In this document: positions 1-5,061 of the stretch, one piece after another
How positions within the stretch are numbered: position 1 is the first letter of the stretch
Layout of the letters: each line of letters starts with the position of its first letter
Source: Clostridia bacterium
GTDB taxonomy: Bacteria; Bacillota; Clostridia; Oscillospirales; Acutalibacteraceae
Reading direction: 5' to 3'
DNA length: 6,144 nt
Assembly (NCBI GenBank): GCA_024689165.1
Contig: JAILDS010000281.1
Span: 1-6,144, forward strand
Translations under genes and position numbers: made by a program
The notes under the pieces: generated by a model
What the model was told of the DNA's origin: nothing
Databases searched by the model: none
What the model saw: the letters and a program-made list of their open reading frames with translations, nothing else

Positions 1-381
1 ATACCCGCGACGGGCCACACCGACGACTACGCGAACGCGGTAGTCAACTGGACGGGCAACAAGTACACCACCGCGACCGCAACGTGCAAAAACGACGCCT
101 CGCACACGACCGACGTTGAAGTGACCGTGACGAACAAGGTCACGACGGCGGCGACCTGCGAGACTGACGGAGTCAGGACCTATACCGCGACGTTCACCGT
201 CGACGGGGTCGAATATACCGACGTGAAGACGAGAAATATACCCGCGACGGGCCACACCGAGGAAGTCATACCCGGTACGGCGGCGACTTGTACGGAAACG
301 GGGCTGACGGACGGTGTGAAATGCTCCGTCTGCGGAGAAATACTGACCGAACAGGAAGAAATACCCGCCGCCGGGCATTCT
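1..381 (+). repeat. Tandem Cys-containing surface-protein modules with recurring IPATGH motif
   Basis: Bases 1-23 and 238-260 are identical, a direct repeat with a period of 237 bp (79 codons) that encodes I-P-A-T-G-H-T. A diverged third copy (I-P-A-A-G-H-S) starts at 361, 41 codons later. The first interval holds a longer module with a W-T-G-N-K-Y-T-T start and single Cys residues. The second and third modules are shorter and carry C-S-V-C and C-T-V-C. The window begins exactly on a repeat motif, so more copies probably lie upstream (inference). The CxxC pairs could bind a metal or form disulfides; the sequence does not decide. Confidence 0.8.
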
Positions 382-1098
382 TTCGGCGAGTGGGCTGTCG
401 TGACGCCGGCGTCGATACTTGAGGAAGGGCTCGAGGAGCGCGTCTGCACCGTCTGCGGAGAGAAGGAGTCGAGAGAGCTCGCGAAGCTTGAGATCGCGGT
501 CACGGTGACCGACGACAGCGGGGAAGCGGCAGTTTCATATGCTGACGGCGCTTTCCCGGAGGGGACGGAGCTTGCTGTCGCCGCCGAGGGCTCGGGAGAG
601 CTTGCGTGCGCCGCCTACGGACTGCTGCCGAAAAACGACCTTAAGATAGTTACCGTGGCGGCCTACCCCGCCGGCGCGGGCGAAGGCGCGGAGCCGATAC
701 AGGGAGACGCCGTGCTGACGGTCGACGTGCCGGAGGGCTTCGACGAGAACGCCCTCGCGGTATATGAGATCACGGAAGACGGGCTTGTTGAGCTCGAATT
801 CACGGTCTCGGATGGAAAGGTCACGTTCCGCTGCGGCTCCGGCGCGTACGTCATAGTCGATACGACCGAAAAATATGAAAACGATTTTCTCGAGGGCGAC
901 CTTGACGGGGACGGACAGGTCAGCGCGGCTGACGCAAGGCTGGCGCTGCGGGCGTCCGTAGGCCTTGAAGAGAACACCGCCCGCCAGAACGCCGCCTGCG
1001 ACGTGAACCTTGATACGGAAGTTACCCCCGCCGACGCGCGGCTGATCCTCAGAAAGGTCGTGGGCCTTGAGGAAGCGCTGCCGGTAAAGGAAGCGTAA
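1..1098 (+). CDS. Dockerin-bearing extracellular repeat protein, C-terminal part (5' end outside window)
   Basis: The frame is open from the first base to the TAA at 1096-1098, giving 365 residues with no start in view. Residues 1-165 are repeat modules of the kind common in clostridial surface proteins: an I-P-A-[TA]-G-H motif at residues 1, 80 and 121, single Cys at 29, 53 and 97, and two CxxC pairs (108/111 and 149/152). Residues about 165-290 look beta-rich and end in an aromatic 'AYVIVD' strand, like small all-beta domains in Gram-positive surface proteins. Residues 299-357 are a type I dockerin. Dockerins bind cohesins, so the protein is inferred to be exported and attached to a cohesin-bearing scaffold or partner; no catalytic domain is visible here. 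Isoleucine codons are mostly ATA (9 of 12), unlike pgk downstream. A GC hairpin terminator follows 27 nt after the stop. The dockerin call is firm; the overall function is unknown. Confidence 0.9.
   Translation: MPATGHTDDYANAVVNWTGNKYTTATATCKNDASHTTDVEVTVTNKVTTAATCETDGVRTYTATFTVDGVEYTDVKTRNIPATGHTEEVIPGTAATCTETGLTDGVKCSVCGEILTEQEEIPAAGHSFGEWAVVTPASILEEGLEERVCTVCGEKESRELAKLEIAVTVTDDSGEAAVSYADGAFPEGTELAVAAEGSGELACAAYGLLPKNDLKIVTVAAYPAGAGEGAEPIQGDAVLTVDVPEGFDENALAVYEITEDGLVELEFTVSDGKVTFRCGSGAYVIVDTTEKYENDFLEGDLDGDGQVSAADARLALRASVGLEENTARQNAACDVNLDTEVTPADARLILRKVVGLEEALPVKEA
895..1071 (+). other. Type I dockerin domain (two calcium-loop/helix repeats)
   Basis: Two F-hand-like calcium loops are visible. 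Loop 1 spans residues 300-311 with Asp at loop positions 1, 3, 5 and 12 (D300, D302, D304, D311) and Gly at position 6. Loop 2 spans residues 334-345 with D334, N336, D338 and D345, but Thr339 replaces the usual Gly at position 6. Each loop is followed by a matching helix beginning A-R-L and ending V-G-L-E. Loop positions 10-11, which help set cohesin specificity in studied dockerins, are Ala-Ala and Pro-Ala rather than the Ser-Thr typical of Clostridium thermocellum. The duplicated layout and C-terminal position fit the family. Confidence 0.92.
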
Positions 1099-1125
1099 GA
1101 CCCGACGACGTTTGCAGAAACAGAA

Positions 1126-1158
1126 CGATCCCCGCCGGCGGCGGGGATCGAAGTTTGT
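1126..1158 (+). terminator. GC hairpin terminator after the dockerin gene
   Basis: Bases 1126-1136 and 1140-1150 form a perfect 11-bp stem with a 3-nt loop (GGC). The hairpin begins 27 nt after the TAA and is preceded by an A-rich stretch. The following bases (AAGTTTGTATT) are only moderately T-rich, so the stem is very strong but the U-tract is poor. This is the most likely rho-independent end of the upstream transcript. Confidence 0.7.
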
Positions 1159-1173
1159 ATTGAGCAAGAAAAG

Positions 1174-1194
1174 GATGAAGTATGAAGAATAAAG
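1174..1194. repeat. Short seven-base tandem repeat, consensus NATGAAG
   Basis: Three consecutive heptamers follow the pattern NATGAAG; the third has A in place of G (AATAAAG). The run is only 21 bp, so chance cannot be excluded. It is noted because a second, different seven-base repeat starts 15 bp further on. Confidence 0.4.
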
Positions 1195-1270
1195 TGATTT
1201 CAGCCTGAAGCAGACAGCAGATAGCGGATAGCAGATAGCTTTGTATATGAGTGGGCATAAGTACCCGATG

Positions 1271-1295
1271 TCCCGCGGAGTTCCCCTCCGCGGGA
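1271..1295. other. Perfect 10-bp GC-rich stem-loop inside the inverted-repeat element
   Basis: Bases 1271-1280 and 1286-1295 are perfectly complementary and leave a 5-nt loop (TTCCC). The sequence after it (TAAGTGTTATT) is not a proper U-tract in this direction, so termination is possible but not clear. Its central position in the repeat suggests that it is part of the element's structure. Confidence 0.65.
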
Positions 1296-1311
1296 TAAGT
1301 GTTATTCAGGG

Positions 1312-1334
1312 GCGCCAGCGGCGCGATTTTATTA
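1312..1334 (+). terminator. Possible short terminator upstream of pgk
   Basis: A 5-bp GC stem (1312-1316 with 1320-1324, loop AGC) is followed by GATTTTATTA, a modest T-rich tail. It could block read-through towards pgk. The stem is short, so this is tentative. Confidence 0.35.
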
Positions 1335-1402
1335 TAGCGACTAAGTTTAGATAAAGTAAAAATGCTATTTGCTATCCGCTGTCGGCTATCCGCTTATATC
1401 TA

Positions 1403-1431
1403 TTGACAAGTATTTAACAAAGATGTAATAT
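1403..1431 (+). promoter_or_regulatory. Sigma-A type promoter for the pgk-tpiA-gpmI operon
   Basis: A perfect -35 box TTGACA lies at 1403-1408. After a 17-bp spacer comes TAATAT at 1426-1431, which matches four of six -10 consensus bases. The predicted start of transcription is near 1438, giving a leader of about 29 nt before the pgk ATG. The surroundings are AT-rich, unlike the GC-rich genes. The -35 box begins only 7 bp after the right arm of the inverted repeat. No operator or riboswitch is visible in the short leader. Confidence 0.85.
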
Positions 1432-1447
1432 TAATCTGTAATTCTTT

Positions 1448-1458
1448 AAGGATTGGAG
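1448..1458 (+). promoter_or_regulatory. Ribosome-binding site that fixes the pgk start
   Basis: AAGGATTGGAG offers a GGAG core at 1455-1458, 8 nt before the ATG at 1467. An in-frame GTG at 1458-1460 overlaps this core and therefore cannot be the start served by it, so the protein should begin M-S-V-L-N. Confidence 0.85.
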
Positions 1459-1466
1459 TGTTACCC

Positions 1467-2684
1467 ATGAGTGTTCTCAACAAAAAGACCGTCGAGGATA
1501 TCGCCGTTGCCGGCAAGAAGGTCCTCGTACGCTGCGATTTCAACGTCCCGCTCAAGGACGGCGTGATCACGAGCGACAAGCGCATCGTCGCCGCCCTGCC
1601 CACGATCAGATACCTGCTCGACAACGGCGCCGCAGTCATCCTCTGCTCGCATCTCGGCAAGCCGAAGACCGAGGAAGACAGGGTCAAGCTGTCCCTTGCC
1701 CCGGTAGCCGCGAGGCTTTCCGAGCTTCTGGGCGTCAAAGTCGTTCTTGCCGCCGACGTCGTCGGTGAAGACGCCTCCGCCAAGGCCGCCGCGCTCAAAG
1801 CCGGCGAGGTCCTCCTGCTCGAAAACGTCCGCTTCGAAAAGGACGAGACCACCAAGGACCCCGACCTTGCCGACGCTCTTGCGAAGAAGTACGCCGCCCT
1901 TGCCGATATCTACGTCAACGACGCTTTCGGCTCCGCCCACAGGAAACACGTTTCGACGGCGGTCGTCGCCAAGTATCTTCCCTCCGCCACGGGCTACCTG
2001 ATGGTCAAGGAGATAGAGTTCCTCGGCAACGCCGTGGAAGATCCCGTCCGCCCGTTCGTCGCTATCCTCGGCGGCGCGAAGATCGCGGACAAGCTCAACG
2101 TCATCAACAACCTGCTTGATAAGTGCGACACGCTCATCATCGGCGGCGGCATGGCGTTCACATTCCTCAAGGCCCAGGGCTGCGAGATCGGCAAATCCCT
2201 TCTTGACGAGACGAAGATCGACTACTGCGCAGAGATGATCAAAAAGGCCGAAAAGCTCGGCAAGACCCTGCTGCTGCCGGTCGACACGATCTGCGCGCAT
2301 GACTTCCCGGATCCCATCGACGCTCCTATCGAGGTCAAGGATTACCCGGTCGACGCCATTCCCGCCGATATGGAAGGCCTTGATATCGGCCCCGATACCG
2401 TCAAGCTCTTTACGGAAGCCGTCAAAAACGCCAAGACCGTCTGCTGGAACGGCCCCATGGGCGTCAGCGAGAACCCGATCCTCTCCGCAGGTACAAAGGC
2501 TGTCGCAGAGGCTCTCTCAGAGACCGACGCCACCACGATCATCGGCGGCGGCGATTCGGCCGCGGCTGTCGAAAAGCTCGGCTTTGCCGACAAGATGACC
2601 CATATCTCCACCGGAGGCGGCGCTTCTCTCGAATTCCTCGAGGGCAAGGAGCTCCCGGGTATCGCCGCGATAGACGACAAATAA
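1467..2684 (+). CDS. pgk: Phosphoglycerate kinase
   Basis: This cytosolic glycolytic enzyme transfers phosphate from 1,3-bisphosphoglycerate to ADP, giving 3-phosphoglycerate and ATP. The 405-residue length is normal for bacterial PGK. The N-terminal substrate domain shows the R-C-D-F-N-V-P motif (22-28), Arg39, S-H-L-G-K-P-K (61-67), L-E-N-V-R-F (118-123, Arg122) and N-D-A-F-G-S-A-H-R (151-159, Arg159). The nucleotide domain shows G-G-A-K (202-205) with Lys205 and Lys209, a W-N-G-P-M-G-V motif, G-G-G-D (360-363) and S-T-G-G-G-A-S (381-387). All expected substrate- and ATP-binding positions that I could check are present. The ATG at 1467 is chosen over an in-frame GTG at 1458 because of the Shine-Dalgarno position. 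It is the first gene after the promoter, and tpiA follows after 44 nt. Ile codons are almost all ATC (23 of 26), as expected for high expression. Confidence 0.98.
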   Translation: MSVLNKKTVEDIAVAGKKVLVRCDFNVPLKDGVITSDKRIVAALPTIRYLLDNGAAVILCSHLGKPKTEEDRVKLSLAPVAARLSELLGVKVVLAADVVGEDASAKAAALKAGEVLLLENVRFEKDETTKDPDLADALAKKYAALADIYVNDAFGSAHRKHVSTAVVAKYLPSATGYLMVKEIEFLGNAVEDPVRPFVAILGGAKIADKLNVINNLLDKCDTLIIGGGMAFTFLKAQGCEIGKSLLDETKIDYCAEMIKKAEKLGKTLLLPVDTICAHDFPDPIDAPIEVKDYPVDAIPADMEGLDIGPDTVKLFTEAVKNAKTVCWNGPMGVSENPILSAGTKAVAEALSETDATTIIGGGDSAAAVEKLGFADKMTHISTGGGASLEFLEGKELPGIAAIDDK

Positions 2685-2728
2685 GACAGGCTCGGGCTTT
2701 GCCCCGGACAGGAAAGGATTTGGTTCAA

Positions 2729-3499
2729 ATGAATACTGCATTGAGAAAGACCGTCATAGCCGGCAACTGGAAAATGAACAATACCCCGTCTGAGACCAAG
2801 GCGATGATCGCCGAGCTCAGGCCCCTTGTCGCGGACGCGACCTGCGACGTCGTGCTCTGCGTGCCCTACGTCGACGTTTTCGCGGCTGTTGAGGCCGCCG
2901 CGGGCAGCAATATCAAGATCGGCGTCGAAAATATCCACTGGGCTGAAAAAGGCGCGTATACGGGTGAGATCTCCGCGAAGATGCTTGCCGAGACCGGCGC
3001 GGAATACGTCATCGTCGGTCACTCCGAGAGAAGACAGTATTTCAACGAGACCGACAAGACGGTCAACCTCCGCACCAAAGCCGCGCTTGCGGGCGGCTTC
3101 AAGGTCATCCTCTGCGTAGGCGAGACTCTCGACCAGCGCAGGAGCGGCTACACCTTCGAGGTTGTCAGGCATCAGACCGCGATGGCGCTTACCGGTGTTT
3201 CCGCCGACGAACTGAAGAACGTCATCATAGCCTACGAACCCGTCTGGGCAATCGGCACCGGCGAGACCGCTACCGACGAGCAGGCGAACGAGGTCAACTG
3301 CTATATCAGAAAGGTCCTTGCAGACCTCTACTGCGAGAACTGCGCCAACGCCACCACGATCCAGTACGGCGGCTCGATGAACGCCGGCAACGCCGCGGGT
3401 CTTCTCGCGCAGCCGGACGTTGACGGCGGCCTTATAGGCGGCGCGTCGCTCAAGCCGGTCGATTTCTCCGTTATCGTAAAGGCGGGCTCTGCGGAATGA
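2729..3499 (+). CDS. tpiA: Triose-phosphate isomerase
   Basis: This cytosolic TIM-barrel enzyme, normally a dimer, interconverts dihydroxyacetone phosphate and glyceraldehyde 3-phosphate. From the ATG at 2729 it has 256 residues, the usual length. Key residues are N13 and K15 in the A-G-N-W-K-M-N motif, catalytic His98 in V-G-H-S-E-R-R, and catalytic Glu170 in A-Y-E-P-V-W-A-I-G-T-G, followed by the mobile loop 6. The phosphate-binding Y-G-G-S-M-N (213-218) and G-G-A-S-L (237-241) segments are also present. Residue 179, just after loop 6, is Glu in G-T-G-E-T-A-T where Lys is most usual; this is not expected to abolish activity. GGAAAGGA at 2711-2718 serves as ribosome-binding site, 10 nt before the ATG. 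In-frame TTG codons at 2699 and 2720 are less likely starts. The stop overlaps the gpmI start. Confidence 0.98.
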   Translation: MNTALRKTVIAGNWKMNNTPSETKAMIAELRPLVADATCDVVLCVPYVDVFAAVEAAAGSNIKIGVENIHWAEKGAYTGEISAKMLAETGAEYVIVGHSERRQYFNETDKTVNLRTKAALAGGFKVILCVGETLDQRRSGYTFEVVRHQTAMALTGVSADELKNVIIAYEPVWAIGTGETATDEQANEVNCYIRKVLADLYCENCANATTIQYGGSMNAGNAAGLLAQPDVDGGLIGGASLKPVDFSVIVKAGSAE

Positions 3500-5013
3500 A
3501 GCACACTGCGGTCCTCTGTATAATGGACGGCTTCGGCCTCAACCCCGAAAAAGAGGGGAACGCCATAGCCGCCGCGAAGACCCCGAACCTCGACAGGTTC
3601 TTCTCAAGCTGCCCGCACACGCAGATAGGCGCATCGGGCCTTGACGTAGGCCTCCCGGACGGCCAGATGGGCAATTCCGAGGTCGGCCACACCAACATCG
3701 GCGCGGGAAGAGTCGTTTACCAGGAGCTGACGAGGATCTCCCTCGACATAGAAAACGGTTCTTTCTTCAAAAACGACGCTCTGTGCGCCGCTATGAAGAA
3801 CTGCGTCGACAACGGCAGCGCGCTGCACCTGATGGGGCTTTTGTCCGACGGCGGCGTGCACAGCCACAACACTCACCTTTACGGCCTGATCGAGATGGCC
3901 AAAAGGAGCGGCGTCAAAAAGGTCTTCGTGCACTGCATCACGGACGGACGCGACGTCGCGGTGACGTCCGGCAAGGGCTTCATAGCCGAGCTTGAGAAAA
4001 AGTGCGAAGAGATCGGTGTCGGCACAGTCGCTTCCGTCATGGGGCGTTACTACGCCATGGACAGGGAAAACAAGTACGACCGCGTCGAGCTTGCCTACAA
4101 TGCCGTCGTCTGCGGCGAGGGCAGGAGCTTTTCCGACCCGTGCGAATACATCGGCGCTTCCTACGATGCCGGAGTGACGGATGAATTCGTCGTTCCAGGA
4201 GTTTCAGACAAGGCGGAGCCGGTAGCCGACGGCGACAGCTTCATCTTCTTCAATTTCCGCCCCGACAGGGCCCGCGAGATCACAAGATCCATCGTCGACG
4301 ACGCTTTTACCGGCTTCGACCGCAAAAAGAGGGTCAGGGTGTATTACGTCTGCATGACGCAGTACGACGCGACCATGCCGAACGTCGACATAGCCTTCAA
4401 GCCGGAAAGGATAGAAAACCCCGTCGGTGCGGTGTGGTCTGCTCTCGGCATGAAGCAGCTCCGTATCGCCGAATTCACGAAATACGCGCACGTCACGTTT
4501 TTCGTCAACGGCGGCGAAGAAACGGTCTATGAGGGCGAGGACAGGATCCTGATCGATTCCCCGAACGTCCCGACGTATGACCTCCAGCCCGAGATGAGCG
4601 CCTACAAGGTGACGGAGATACTGACGGAAAAGATCCGTTCCGGCGAGTATGACGCCGTTATAGTCAACTTCGCCAACTGCGACATGGTCGGGCACACCGG
4701 CGTTTTCGAGGCGGCAGTCAAAGCCGTCGAGACCGTCGACGACTGCGTCGGTCAGGTCTGGGACGCCGTCGAAAGCGTGGGCGGCTGCATGATAATCACC
4801 GCCGACCACGGCAACGCCGACGTCATGATCAAGGACGGCAAGCCCTTTACGCCGCATACGACGAACCCCGTCCCCGTGATCGTTCTCGGTTATCCCTGCG
4901 AGCTCGACCCGGCAGGCGGCAGGCTTTCCGACCTTGCGCCGACGCTGCTTGAGATGATGCACATCGAAAAGCCCGCGCAGATGACCGGCAAGAGCCTGAT
5001 CCTGCACAAATGA
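3496..5013 (+). CDS. gpmI: 2,3-bisphosphoglycerate-independent phosphoglycerate mutase
   Basis: This manganese-dependent monomeric enzyme of the alkaline phosphatase superfamily converts 3-phosphoglycerate to 2-phosphoglycerate. The 505-residue length is normal. The phosphatase-domain ligands and nucleophile are all visible: Asp11 (M-D-G-F-G), Ser61 (M-G-N-S-E-V-G-H), Asp396 and His400 (D-M-V-G-H), Asp437 and His438 (A-D-H-G-N-A-D) and His454 (P-H-T-T-N-P-V-P). The transferase domain supplies His122, D150-G-R-D153, Arg184, Arg190, Arg255, Arg258 and Lys329. These match the mapped active site of the Geobacillus stearothermophilus enzyme with small offsets. The ATG overlaps the tpiA stop as ATGA (3496-3499), and AAAGGCGGG at 3478-3486 inside tpiA can act as ribosome-binding site, which suggests translational coupling. 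No fault is seen in the gene. Confidence 0.98.
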   Translation: MKHTAVLCIMDGFGLNPEKEGNAIAAAKTPNLDRFFSSCPHTQIGASGLDVGLPDGQMGNSEVGHTNIGAGRVVYQELTRISLDIENGSFFKNDALCAAMKNCVDNGSALHLMGLLSDGGVHSHNTHLYGLIEMAKRSGVKKVFVHCITDGRDVAVTSGKGFIAELEKKCEEIGVGTVASVMGRYYAMDRENKYDRVELAYNAVVCGEGRSFSDPCEYIGASYDAGVTDEFVVPGVSDKAEPVADGDSFIFFNFRPDRAREITRSIVDDAFTGFDRKKRVRVYYVCMTQYDATMPNVDIAFKPERIENPVGAVWSALGMKQLRIAEFTKYAHVTFFVNGGEETVYEGEDRILIDSPNVPTYDLQPEMSAYKVTEILTEKIRSGEYDAVIVNFANCDMVGHTGVFEAAVKAVETVDDCVGQVWDAVESVGGCMIITADHGNADVMIKDGKPFTPHTTNPVPVIVLGYPCELDPAGGRLSDLAPTLLEMMHIEKPAQMTGKSLILHK

Positions 5014-5036
5014 CCGTTTTCGGGCGTCTGTCCGTA

Positions 5037-5057
5037 AAAGGCTGACGGCAGGCCTTT
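5037..5057 (+). other. Small hairpin over the folC ribosome-binding region
   Basis: AAAGG CTG (5037-5044) can pair with CAG CCTTT (5049-5051 and 5053-5057) around a 4-nt ACGG loop, with G5052 bulged. The 3' half contains GCAGG, the only weak Shine-Dalgarno-like bases before the folC ATG at 5062. The hairpin may reduce folC initiation or simply be chance. No U-tract follows, so it is not a convincing terminator. Confidence 0.35.
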
Positions 5058-5061
5058 GCTT

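Larger units (their letters stand above)
1208..1395. repeat. 188-bp inverted-repeat element with heptameric tandem-repeat arms
   Basis: The left arm 1208-1239 and right arm 1364-1395 are imperfect inverted copies, matching at 27 of 32 positions with two further positions able to form G-U pairs in RNA. Each arm is built of seven-base units: AGCRGAY-type in the left arm (1209-1239, four units plus AGC) and the complementary GCTATCY-type in the right arm (1364-1394). The 124-bp interior contains a perfect 10-bp hairpin, a second GC hairpin and an AT-rich tail. No transposase, target-site duplication or plausible gene is visible. It could be a miniature or REP-like intergenic repeat, or remnants of two short tandem repeats in opposite orientation. 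The arms are seen directly; the element's nature is inference. Confidence 0.65.

Noticed and set aside
535..1167. 210-codon minus-strand frame over the dockerin gene
   Set aside because: It is Arg-rich antisense of a clear dockerin coding sequence and runs through the terminator hairpin.
1049..1258. 69-codon minus-strand frame in the intergenic region
   Set aside because: It crosses the terminator, both heptamer repeats and the end of the dockerin gene, without family resemblance.
1247..1354. 35-codon plus-strand frame in the repeat interior (starts M-S-G-H-K-Y)
   Set aside because: No Shine-Dalgarno precedes it and it runs through both GC hairpins, so the bases are better explained by structure than coding.
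1208..1395. CRISPR array
   Set aside because: The repeats are directly adjacent seven-base units with no spacers of regular length.
1432..1466. Riboswitch or long regulatory leader for pgk
   Set aside because: The predicted leader is only about 29 nt, too short for a known riboswitch, and shows no strong hairpin.
1461..2300. 279-codon open frame on the minus strand over pgk
   Set aside because: It is an antisense shadow of pgk with low-complexity, charged composition and no family features.
2342..3172. 276-codon open frame on the minus strand across pgk and tpiA
   Set aside because: It spans the junction of two well-supported genes on the other strand and shows no motif or ribosome site of note.
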